Assembly (NCBI GenBank): GCA_964451305.1
Contig: CAYVHV010000021.1
Coordinates: 3,708-67,707, forward strand
Direction of reading: 5' to 3'
Origin: SHLQ01 sp964451305
Lineage (GTDB): Bacteria > Actinomycetota > Acidimicrobiia > Acidimicrobiales > SHLQ01
Length of the DNA: 64,000 nt
The notes below the pieces were generated by a model. That model was not told where the DNA came from and ran no database searches. It worked only from the letters and a program-made list of their open reading frames with translations. The first letter of the stretch is position 1. Every line of letters starts with the position of its first letter. Position numbers and translations under genes: made by a program. Shown here piece by piece: positions 44,883 to 52,680 of the stretch.

Positions 44883-45932
44883 TCAGTCGTCGAGCAGAAT
44901 TGGCTGGTCGTCAGCCTCGGTGAACTCTTCTTCGACTTCGAGCTCTTCAGGATCGGGCATGACGAGCTTCGTCACACGATCGGTGACCTCAACCATCACC
45001 TCGGGATTGGCCATGAGGAAGTCCTTTGCCTTCTCACGCCCCTGACCCAACTGCTCACCTTCGTAGGTGTACCAGGCCCCCGATTTCTTGATGACGTCAT
45101 GTTCGACAGCGAGGTCGAGCACCGAGCCTTCTCGGCTAATGCCGTGGCCGTACATGATGTCGAACTCGGCCTGACGGAACGGTGGGGCCACCTTGTTCTT
45201 CACGACCTTGACACGGGTTCGGTTACCAACGACCTCAGCGCCTTGTTTGATCGACTCAATACGTCGAATGTCGAGACGGACCGACGAGTAGAACTTCAGC
45301 GCACGACCACCAGGAGTCGTCTCTGGAGATCCGAACATGACGCCGATCTTCTCACGCAGCTGGTTGATGAAGATGCAGATGGTGTCGGTCTTGTTGAGGT
45401 TGGCGGTGAGCTTGCGCAACGCCTGCGACATCAGACGGGCCTGAGCGCCGACGTGATGGTCACCCATGTCGCCTTCGATCTCGGCCTTTGGCGTCAACGC
45501 CGCTACCGAGTCGATGACGATGACGTCGAGGGCGCCAGAACGGACGAGCATGTCGGTGATTTCGAGCGCTTGTTCACCGGTATCGGGCTGGGAGATGAGC
45601 AGCGCATCGGTATCGACACCGATCGACCGGGCATAGACCGGGTCCATTGCGTGCTCCGCATCGATGTACGCACACTGTCCACCGTTGCGCTGCGCTTCAG
45701 CCACGACGTGGGTAGCGAGCGTGGACTTACCAGAGGACTCCGGACCGTAGATCTCGGTGACACGACCTCGGGGCAAACCACCGATACCGAGTGCGAGATC
45801 GAGCGCCAGCGCTCCGGTAGGAACCGACTCGATCGCCATCGAGCCCTTCTCCCCCATCCGCATAACCGAGCCCTTACCGAACTGCTTCTCGATCTGACCG
45901 AGTGCCATTTCGAGTGCCTTTTCACGCTCCAT
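44883..45932 (-). CDS. recA: Recombinase A
   Basis: Catalyses strand exchange in homologous recombination and, as a filament on single-stranded DNA, triggers LexA self-cleavage. The 349 residues include Walker A GPESSGKS at 63-70, Walker B VIVIDSVAAL, the loop L2 region NLNKTDTICIFINQLREKIGVMFG and an acidic C-terminal tail. No intein is present. The AAGAAGGAG ribosome-binding site (45948-45940) is strong. No recX follows; a strong hairpin ends the gene. Confidence 0.98.
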   Translation of the reverse strand: MEREKALEMALGQIEKQFGKGSVMRMGEKGSMAIESVPTGALALDLALGIGGLPRGRVTEIYGPESSGKSTLATHVVAEAQRNGGQCAYIDAEHAMDPVYARSIGVDTDALLISQPDTGEQALEITDMLVRSGALDVIVIDSVAALTPKAEIEGDMGDHHVGAQARLMSQALRKLTANLNKTDTICIFINQLREKIGVMFGSPETTPGGRALKFYSSVRLDIRRIESIKQGAEVVGNRTRVKVVKNKVAPPFRQAEFDIMYGHGISREGSVLDLAVEHDVIKKSGAWYTYEGEQLGQGREKAKDFLMANPEVMVEVTDRVTKLVMPDPEELEVEEEFTEADDQPILLDD

Positions 45933-46131
45933 TTGAATTCTCCTTCTTGCCGCTGCTGCGGAGGTTGTCCGCAGAATGCGGGGTTTGCTTCGGCCGCCGT
46001 CAGGCGGGTGGGTAACTGTCGAAGACTCTAGATATGGGGTGTGACACCGGGTTCAGAACCGCAGCATCACGAATGTGCTTTGGCCGATCTAGGGCTGGGA
46101 GACCCGGGCACACACCCTTGCGAAGTGATAC

Positions 46132-46145
46132 CGTTCGATCGAACG
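46132..46145. promoter_or_regulatory. 14-bp perfect palindrome in the recA upstream region
   Basis: CGTTCGATCGAACG, a perfect palindrome 16 bases from the SOS box. It may be a second regulatory site for recA or for the ferritin-like gene. The regulator is unknown. Confidence 0.35.
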
Positions 46146-46160
46146 ACATGAATGTAATTG

Positions 46161-46174
46161 CGAACAGTTGTTCG
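46161..46174. promoter_or_regulatory. Perfect SOS box (LexA site)
   Basis: CGAACAGTTGTTCG matches the actinobacterial LexA consensus at every position. It is 50 bases upstream of the ferritin-like gene start and 229 bases upstream of recA, so it could control both. Confidence 0.8.
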
Positions 46175-46223
46175 GGTCAAGCTTTACCCGTCTTTTCTGC
46201 GCACTTCTGCAAGGTGAACCCTC

Positions 46224-47030
46224 ATGACCGATAACTTGCTCGACTTCCGGGCTTGGGCTTTGGCCCGATCCCGTCGGCGCCATCCCTCTCAATGGACCGC
46301 CGACGCGGCGCCGTCATCGATCACCGATCGCTCTCCTGCTGCACTGTGGCGCGCCGACTTTGAAGTTCACGCCGATCAACACGCCACGCTCACGACCTCA
46401 GGAATGTGGGTCCTCGCCCCGGTCATTGAAAAGGCCCTCGCCAACGCACTTCCCGTCTTCCAACTCGGAGAAATCGGCGCAGGCCGACACCTTCTCGATA
46501 CAGCGGTCGGCGTCACCAGCGAAGATCACCTCCAGGCACTCCGCTTCTTCATCATCGAATCGCAAGAACACGCTCGAATCCTCGCGCTCGTCTGTTCAGA
46601 ACTCGAGATCGACATGCTCGAAGAGCATTGGACCGAGCGGTTGTTCCGCAAGACTCGATACCTGCGAGGCTTTCGCATGGAGATGCTGGCCGTCGTCATC
46701 GGTGGAATCATCTCGTCACGAATCTACGAGACCATCGCAGATGGTGTCGGCGACCCGACCCTCTCGCGCATCTTCACCCGACTCCACGACGACGAATTGC
46801 GCCACCTCGACTTCCACGGTGCAACACTTCCCGATCACCTCGATCGCTGGTCCACCTCATCGCGCCGTTCGATCAAGGCGGCGTGGAAGATGGCAGCTGT
46901 CGCTGCTGCGGTCGCCGTCGCTATTGAGCAACGAGGGCTCCTCCGCAGCTGCGCCAGCAATCAACGAACCTTCCTCCGCTCGGTTGCGGCAGATGCCACG
47001 TTGCACGCGGACGTTCTGTTCGGCGAGTGA
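46224..47030 (+). CDS. Ferritin-like di-iron domain protein, probably SOS-controlled
   Basis: A 268-residue, largely helical protein. Carboxylates and histidines are placed as in ferritin-like di-iron proteins: E83 (LGEIGAGRH), E112/E115/H116 (IESQEHAR), E169 (RIYETIAD) and E191-x2-H194 (DDELRH). The C-terminal part ends in a hydrophobic helix and a charged tail. ATG 46224 has AAGGTGA 6 bases upstream. It lies directly downstream of a perfect SOS box and divergent from recA. An oxygenase, hydroxylase or iron-handling role during DNA damage is inferred; the exact reaction is unknown. Confidence 0.7.
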   Translation: MTDNLLDFRAWALARSRRRHPSQWTADAAPSSITDRSPAALWRADFEVHADQHATLTTSGMWVLAPVIEKALANALPVFQLGEIGAGRHLLDTAVGVTSEDHLQALRFFIIESQEHARILALVCSELEIDMLEEHWTERLFRKTRYLRGFRMEMLAVVIGGIISSRIYETIADGVGDPTLSRIFTRLHDDELRHLDFHGATLPDHLDRWSTSSRRSIKAAWKMAAVAAAVAVAIEQRGLLRSCASNQRTFLRSVAADATLHADVLFGE

Positions 47031-47098
47031 CCGTTCCGGCCGACACCGGCCCATGCACGGCGAAACCGTTATTGGGTGGACGCCTATAGCCTCAGCAA

Positions 47099-48262
47099 GT
47101 GCACCGCCTCGTCTACCTGAGCTATCTCTTGATGGTCGGGTCGGCGGGCGTCACCTTTGTCTTTCTCGAGGACTTCGAGAGTCAATTCGGGCTGCCAGCA
47201 TGGGGGGTTGGTCTCATTGCATCGATCGGCTTTCTGACCGCGGTCGTGTCTTCGATACTGATCTCTCCCCTGGGCGACCGCGGTTACCTCAGGTTGTTGG
47301 GAGCCATCGGGTTCGCCACGACCATTTCCGGCAACGTGATGTTTGGTTTCTCGACCGAGCTCTGGTCGCTTTCAGCGAGTCGGGCGTTGACCGGTATCGG
47401 AACGGGCCTGTTTTCTATCGCTGGACGAAAAGCGCTCATCGGTGAGGCCGCCGACGACAGCGGTGAGAAGATCGGACAGTTCATTTCGGCAGCTGTCGCC
47501 GGCTTTATTCTCGGTCCGATCTTCGGGACGGTTCTCTCCGAATTCGGGGGTATCCCCACGCCGTTCTTTGTCCTGTCGGCGTTACTTGCGCTGGTAGCAC
47601 TCCCCACGATGGCGTGGCTGTCTGCGGTTCCGGTCGCCGTGTCGGTAGGTGCGTCCGCACGAGAGATGCTTCCAATGCTGCGAATCCCCGGTGTACGCGC
47701 CGCAGCCGCAGCCCAGGTCGCGGTCTTCTTTAATATCGGCGTCTTCGATGCAACCGTCGACGAGTACCTCACCGACCTCGGGGTATCGAATGCCGGCGTG
47801 GGTCTCATCATCGGCATCATTGGATTGCCGCTCCTCATCATTCCGCGCTTGGTCGGCCGATACGTCGATCAGAGCCCCCGTCCAGCAGACATCTTGCTGA
47901 TCGCCCTCGGGTTCTTCGTTCCGATCGTCATCACGATTGGACTGTGGGCAGGCGTGGTGGTCTTCGCGGTTTTGGCCTTCATCCAGACCACCGTCGAGAG
48001 CATCTTGTTTCCGACGTCGGTTCGCGTTGTGATCAACGAGACGGGCGCCGAACAGTCCGCGACGGGCACGGGCCTGCTCGAAGCTGCGGGGTCACTGGCT
48101 GCCGCGTTCTCAGCCTTGGTCGCACCGGTGGCGTTCGACCTGACCGACGGTCCACTCGGTTCGTTCGGTATGAGCGGTGTTTTCGCGGCGGTGATGTTCC
48201 TCATTGCCCGGTCGAGTATTCGAGCTCGCGATTCGTCCGATATCCGTCTCGACACGGCCTGA
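47099..48262 (+). CDS. Major facilitator superfamily transporter
   Basis: A 387-residue MFS protein with about 12 transmembrane helices, starting at GTG 47099. The loop 2-3 motif is SPLGDRGYLR and helix 4 shows SRALTGIGTGLFSIAGRKALI, the pattern of drug/H+ antiporters. In the second half, RLVGRYVDQSP is the repeated loop motif. The substrate is unknown; efflux is more likely than uptake from the motif type. It lies 68 bases after the ferritin-like gene on the same strand. Confidence 0.85.
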   Translation: MHRLVYLSYLLMVGSAGVTFVFLEDFESQFGLPAWGVGLIASIGFLTAVVSSILISPLGDRGYLRLLGAIGFATTISGNVMFGFSTELWSLSASRALTGIGTGLFSIAGRKALIGEAADDSGEKIGQFISAAVAGFILGPIFGTVLSEFGGIPTPFFVLSALLALVALPTMAWLSAVPVAVSVGASAREMLPMLRIPGVRAAAAAQVAVFFNIGVFDATVDEYLTDLGVSNAGVGLIIGIIGLPLLIIPRLVGRYVDQSPRPADILLIALGFFVPIVITIGLWAGVVVFAVLAFIQTTVESILFPTSVRVVINETGAEQSATGTGLLEAAGSLAAAFSALVAPVAFDLTDGPLGSFGMSGVFAAVMFLIARSSIRARDSSDIRLDTA

Positions 48263-48316
48263 GCCGAAGCAACACGGCCTAAGCCGAAGCAACACTGTCC
48301 GAAAACGAAAGAATCC
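48262..48316. repeat. 55-bp direct repeat, left copy
   Basis: These 55 bases are identical to 48417-48471. Inside is a 20-bp near-tandem unit (AGCCGAAGCAACACGGCCTA, then AGCCGAAGCAACACTGTCCG). Confidence 0.85.
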
Positions 48317-48416
48317 NNNNNNNNNNNNNNNNNNNNNNNNNNNNNNNNNNNNNNNNNNNNNNNNNNNNNNNNNNNNNNNNNNNNNNNNNNNNNNNNNNNN
48401 NNNNNNNNNNNNNNNN
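48317..48416. other. Assembly gap (100 N)
   Basis: Exactly 100 N between two identical 55-bp copies. The placeholder length and the identical flanks suggest contig ends joined at a shared sequence rather than a measured gap. Confidence 0.95.
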
Positions 48417-48471
48417 AGCCGAAGCAACACGGCCTAAGCCGAAGCAACACTGTCCGAAAACGAAAGAATCC
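48417..48471. repeat. 55-bp direct repeat, right copy
   Basis: Identical to 48262-48316; its last bases form the start of the strong terminator stem. Confidence 0.85.
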
Positions 48472-48515
48472 CCCCGCTGAGACCCGTCGGGCTCAGCGGG
48501 GGGATTCTCTATTTT
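48465..48515. terminator. Very strong bidirectional terminator
   Basis: A 17-bp perfect stem (48465-48481 with 48492-48508; core CCCCCCGCTGAG/CTCAGCGGGGGG) closes a 10-base loop and is followed by CTATTTTTGG on the plus strand. It separates the plus-strand MFS gene from the minus-strand FAS1 gene. Confidence 0.85.
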
Positions 48516-48520
48516 TGGAC

Positions 48521-50755
48521 TTATCCGGTTACTTCGAGTTGTGGGGTTCCAGGAGGCATAAGCACTCCGTCGATGACGTGAATCACACCATTGCTTCCCT
48601 CGAGATCGGTGGTGAGGATCGAAACACCTCCGACGACTCCGTCAGCGACTTCAAGGACCAAGCCGGTCGAGGTCGTGAGCGATGCTCCACCCTCGAGGTC
48701 AGCTGCGGTGAAGGTGCCAGGCACCACGTGGTAGCCAAGAACCGACGCTGCGGCTGCGGCGTCTGTGGTCAACGTGTCGAGGAGCGTTGGATCGGCAGCA
48801 ATTGCTGCAGTGGCACCCTCGTCGCTTGGCAAGAACACCGTGAATGGCCCGTCACCCTCGAGCACCTCGGTGAGTCCGAGCGGCCCGAGCACGCTAACGA
48901 CCGTTGGCGATGCCCCGGTCGCTACAGCTGCAAGGTTCTGAACCTCAGGCTCTGGAGCAACCGTGGTAGTGGTTTCAGGAGCTTCGGTGGTCGTCGTTGC
49001 TGGAGCCTCGGTCGTGGTCGTGGTGGCCTCGGCCGGCTCTTCTTCGACGACCTCTTCCTCAACGACTTCTTCCTCGGTTTCGACAACGTCGTCATCTTCA
49101 TCGGTTTCTTCGATGACCTCTTCGACCTCGTCACCTGTCGTGGCTTGCTGGTCGACGACATCATCGCCGCCGCTGAACAAGATGGCGGCGAGAGCGATCA
49201 AACCAATGACCGCGAGAAGTGCCAGCAGGATCCACCATGGGAATCCCTTGTCGTCGTCATCGTCGCCTTCGTCGATGACGATGCTGCTCCGGGTTGCGGT
49301 CGCCGCAGATGAGGCTGCGCCGGTGACCTTGCTTGCGCCTCCGGCAAGTGCTCCACCAGCAACGGCGCCTGCGCCAGCAACACCAGCAGCGGCTTTTCCA
49401 CTCACACCTCCGACAGCGCCCTTTGCACTATCGCTGGTTCCAAAGACTGCTTCTCGGGTCGCTTCGGTCTGACCCTTTGCTGCGTCGCCGAATCCGGCGA
49501 CCTTGTCCGCAGCACCTGATGCTGCGTCCTTTGCACCGTCACCCATGGATGCGGCAAGACCAGCTGCGCCAGCAAGCCCTGCGGCTCCGGCTGCAGCAGC
49601 CTTACCCGAGATGCCAGAGCCGGTGGCGCTGACATCGACATCGGGAAGTTCGGCGGTGACATCCACGTTCGGAGCACTCACATCGACGTTTGGAACATCC
49701 ACGTTCGGAGCGCTCACATCAACGTTTGGAGCGTCGACCTTGGGAACATCAACATTTGGCATCTCGACATTCGGTGCTGAGACGTCAACGTTTGGGGTGT
49801 TGATATCAGGCATATCGCCGGTGAGCGGGTTGGGAACCCCGCCGGCATCGATCGTTGCATCGGCGCTCGGCATATCGACGTCGGGAAGGTCAACGTCGCC
49901 TGCGACCTTGTCCTTCGCGTTGCGCAACTTGTCACCGAAGCCGCCTGCGAGCCCGGCTGCACCAGCAAGACCGGCGGCACCCGCTGCAGCAGCGGTGCCC
50001 GAGATTCCGGAGCCACCTGCATCGAGGTCGGGCATATCGACGTCGGGCATATCGACGTCGGGAACGTCAACATCTGGAACATCGACATTTGGCATGTCAA
50101 CGTCGGGCAGATCAGCGCTTGGCAGGTCAACGTCGGGAAGGCTCGCGCCTGACTTGATCGCCATGTCGGGAATCTCTGGCATATCGTCGGCGACACTTAC
50201 ATCTGGCACGCTGACATCTGGGACGTCAACATCGGGAAGTTCGACGTCGCCCTTACCAGCGATTCCAGATAGGGCATCACGAGCACCGTCGACCTTGTCG
50301 CCGAGTCCTCCAGCAATGCCCGCAGCGCCTGCGAGACCAGCAGCACCAGCAGCACCAGCAGCAGCTACGGTGCCTGAGATTCCGGAACCGCTCGAGTCAC
50401 CCTCGACCGTGGTCGATCCAGAGACCGACCCATCGACGGTGCCGAGTACAGCAGCACGGTTCGCTTCGACTGCGGCAGCGGTGCATGGATGCTCCGAACC
50501 ACCTGGCTCGAAGTCCGACGAGACTCCGTCTTTGGAGTGGCGGGGAGCGAGAGTGAATCCTGCCTCCTCAGCCGATGTTGGCGAGTCGAACCAGATCTCG
50601 GCGACGGTCGCACCGTAGTTCTGCGAATCCGGGCGGTGGTACAACATCGATTCGATGTTTCCCTTGATCGGGTAGCACGCTGGCATTTCCCGTTTGTCCT
50701 CAAGCGGCGCGTGCGAACCGGCGCCGTATGGATGCTGTGTTTCATCAATGGCCAT
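48521..50755 (-). CDS. Membrane protein: sunset domain, VPDVD repeats, one TM helix and extracellular FAS1 domain
   Basis: A 744-residue protein from ATG 50755 (GAGAGGGG upstream). Residues about 28-75 resemble the actinobacterial sunset domain (CYPIKGNIESMLYHRPDS...WFDSPTSAEEAGF). Residues about 160-410 are a low-complexity array of VPDVD, MPDVD, VPNVD and APNVDVS pentamers, broken by Gly/Ala-rich helices (GLAGAAGLAG). A transmembrane helix (about 504-527, WWILLALLAVIGLIALAAILF) leads to an acidic and Thr-rich stalk and a C-terminal FAS1 domain (about 610-744; FTVFLPSDEGATAAI, VLGYHVVPG). No signal peptide is seen, so the repeats should be cytoplasmic and FAS1 outside. FAS1 domains mediate adhesion. 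Confidence 0.75.
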   Translation of the reverse strand: MAIDETQHPYGAGSHAPLEDKREMPACYPIKGNIESMLYHRPDSQNYGATVAEIWFDSPTSAEEAGFTLAPRHSKDGVSSDFEPGGSEHPCTAAAVEANRAAVLGTVDGSVSGSTTVEGDSSGSGISGTVAAAGAAGAAGLAGAAGIAGGLGDKVDGARDALSGIAGKGDVELPDVDVPDVSVPDVSVADDMPEIPDMAIKSGASLPDVDLPSADLPDVDMPNVDVPDVDVPDVDMPDVDMPDLDAGGSGISGTAAAAGAAGLAGAAGLAGGFGDKLRNAKDKVAGDVDLPDVDMPSADATIDAGGVPNPLTGDMPDINTPNVDVSAPNVEMPNVDVPKVDAPNVDVSAPNVDVPNVDVSAPNVDVTAELPDVDVSATGSGISGKAAAAGAAGLAGAAGLAASMGDGAKDAASGAADKVAGFGDAAKGQTEATREAVFGTSDSAKGAVGGVSGKAAAGVAGAGAVAGGALAGGASKVTGAASSAATATRSSIVIDEGDDDDDKGFPWWILLALLAVIGLIALAAILFSGGDDVVDQQATTGDEVEEVIEETDEDDDVVETEEEVVEEEVVEEEPAEATTTTTEAPATTTTEAPETTTTVAPEPEVQNLAAVATGASPTVVSVLGPLGLTEVLEGDGPFTVFLPSDEGATAAIAADPTLLDTLTTDAAAAASVLGYHVVPGTFTAADLEGGASLTTSTGLVLEVADGVVGGVSILTTDLEGSNGVIHVIDGVLMPPGTPQLEVTG

Positions 50756-50970
50756 TCGTGGCCCCTCTCTCAAATTCCCGACGTAAGTCTAGGCGTCACT
50801 ATCGGCCGCGTTTATGACTTTTGGAATCGTCCGACGCTGAACTGAAACATTCCACTTAGAAAACACACACAACACGGTAGTTGTATGCGATTTACCCACT
50901 TTGGGTGGCGTGTCAATCAGTACTCGTTCCGCTGCATTACATCCGCGTACGTCGCCTACGATATTGCTTC

Positions 50971-51507
50971 ATGACACGTGTCGATTCAGGACTCCTCGCT
51001 CTTCTGGGCGTCCTCATCGCGCACGAGGTTGCGTACCTCTCCTCATCCGCGGTGGGATACGAGACATCGATCGCCCATGGCCATCTGAAAGCAGCGTGGC
51101 TGGTCGGCTCTGTTGGCCTCCTCGCCCTGTTGTCCCGCGCGATCATCACGAGCCTGCGCCGCCGCAATCATGATGGCGGAAACGTGTTGCATCTCGCTGG
51201 CTCGATCGCCGGCGGATACTTCCTCATGGAGCAGTTCGAACGAGCCCTCGACGGATACGGCGCCTTCGAGCTCTTCGCTGAACCAGTGTTCTGGTTTGGT
51301 CTCGCTGCGGCACCACTGGTTGCGGCTGTCCTGTCGTGGTCTCTGCGCTCGGTCGAAGAAGCCGTTACTCGCTTTGTCAACCACCTCCCAACCGAAGAAC
51401 AGCACCTTCGCGAACTCGTGTGTTCGCTCGGATTCACTTCGATATCCCCACTACCAAGCCCTGCCCTTTCATCGGTGGTGCGCCGAAGAGGCCCACCTCA
51501 GAGCTGA
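50971..51507 (+). CDS. Small integral membrane protein
   Basis: A 178-residue protein from ATG 50971 with about four hydrophobic segments (LLALLGVLIAHEVAYLS, AAWLVGSVGLLALLSRAI, LAGSIAGGYFLM, WFGLAAAPLVAAVLSWSL) and a polar C-terminus. HEVAYLSSSAVGYE in the first helix carries a His/Glu pair. I do not recognise the family. It precedes the His-rich lipoprotein and fenitrothion-hydrolase-like genes on the same strand, and may belong with them. Confidence 0.65.
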   Translation: MTRVDSGLLALLGVLIAHEVAYLSSSAVGYETSIAHGHLKAAWLVGSVGLLALLSRAIITSLRRRNHDGGNVLHLAGSIAGGYFLMEQFERALDGYGAFELFAEPVFWFGLAAAPLVAAVLSWSLRSVEEAVTRFVNHLPTEEQHLRELVCSLGFTSISPLPSPALSSVVRRRGPPQS

Positions 51508-51610
51508 ACGTCCCATGTCAGGTTCTCTTCGTTTTCCGGCGCCCGGCGCGCGGAACGAACTGAACAACACGTGCACGAACTCTGAAAAACCGAATGAAAG
51601 GACCACTCGA

Positions 51611-52659
51611 ATGTGGAACACAACTCTGGTACGCCTCTTTGGCGTACTCCTCGCGGCAGCGCTGATCGCTGCTGCGTGTGGAAGCACTGAAACAGCCACG
51701 GCGGCCGAGGCCAACGGCACTGCGACCGAGGTAGCCGAAGGCGACGCTATCGAAGATGCTGCCATGGAAGACATGGCAGATATGGAAGACACGGACCACG
51801 ATGATGCTGACCACGACAATGGTGAGCACGNNNNNNNNNNNNNNNNNNNNNNNNNNNNNNNNNNNNNNNNNNNNNNNNNNNNNNNNNNNNNNNNNNNNNN
51901 NNNNNNNNNNNNNNNNNNNNNNNNNNNNNNCACGACAATGGTGAGCACGGCGGTGGTGAGCACGGTGATGGCGAACATGGCGAGGGGGAAGCCGACGGTC
52001 ATTCGCACGCGCATGGAGACGAACTCCTCGAGGTCGATGCTGCGCTGCCGATCCCAGGCCTTGCGATCGACATCACCGAAACCTCGGTTCCCGGAACGTT
52101 TGCCCTCGCTGTCGCCCTCGAGAACTTCACCATCACCCCCGAGAACATCGACGCCGACCCCATCGACAATGAGGGACACCTTCACCTCTACCTCGATGGC
52201 GAACGAGTCACTCGATTTACCGACCTTGAGATCGAGGTCGACGTCCCCGATGGGGAGCATCTCGTCGAGGTCGAGCTCAGCGCGAACAACCACTCGGCGT
52301 ACAGCCTTGACGGGGAGCCGATTCGCGCTGGTGTCACCGTCACAGGTTCCGGCGACACCCCCGAGCCAGAACCGACACCAGAGGCGAGCGAGGCAGACGC
52401 CGTGTTGACCGCAACGTTTGCCAATGGCTCGGTCGAGCTCGACGGCCCGGACCGACTCGAAGCCTCCCAAGGCGATGTGGTCATGATCATGATCTCGTCG
52501 GACGCAGCGGACGAAGTCCACGTGCACGGATACGACATCTTTGCCGATGTCTCGCCCGACACTGACGCCATGATTCTGTTCACCGCAGACATCCAGGGTC
52601 GCTTCGAGATCGAGTTCGAGCAATCCGGCCAGTTCATTGCTGAGCTGGTCATCTCGTAG
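51611..52659 (+). CDS. His-rich lipoprotein with cupredoxin-like C-terminal domain (assembly gap inside)
   Basis: It begins with a lipoprotein signal (VLLAAALIAAACGS, lipidation at the Cys). A His/Asp/Glu-rich region (DHDDADHDNGEH before the gap; GGGEHGDGEHGEGEADGHSHAHGDE after it) looks metal-binding. The middle contains EGHLHLYLDGE, and the last 85 residues resemble a cupredoxin-type domain (GDVVMIMISSDAADEVHVHGYDIFADV). The 19 bases before and after the gap are identical; merging them restores one frame of 309 residues. ATG 51611 is preceded by GAAAGGA. The next gene starts 21 bases after the stop. Copper or another transition metal is the likely ligand, by inference. Confidence 0.75.
51831..51930. 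other. Assembly gap (100 N) within the His-rich lipoprotein gene
   Basis: Exactly 100 N flanked on both sides by the same 19 bases (CACGACAATGGTGAGCACG). The true number of His-rich repeats is unknown. Confidence 0.95.
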
Positions 52660-52680
52660 CGACGTCGAGCACCTCAGAAA

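Noticed and set aside
44730..46031. 433-residue plus-strand frame opposite recA
   Set aside because: Antisense shadow; recA is complete and conserved on the other strand.
48262..48471. Mobile element or duplicated terminator
   Set aside because: No transposase or terminal repeats; the identical 55-bp flanks of the gap are better explained by assembly overlap.
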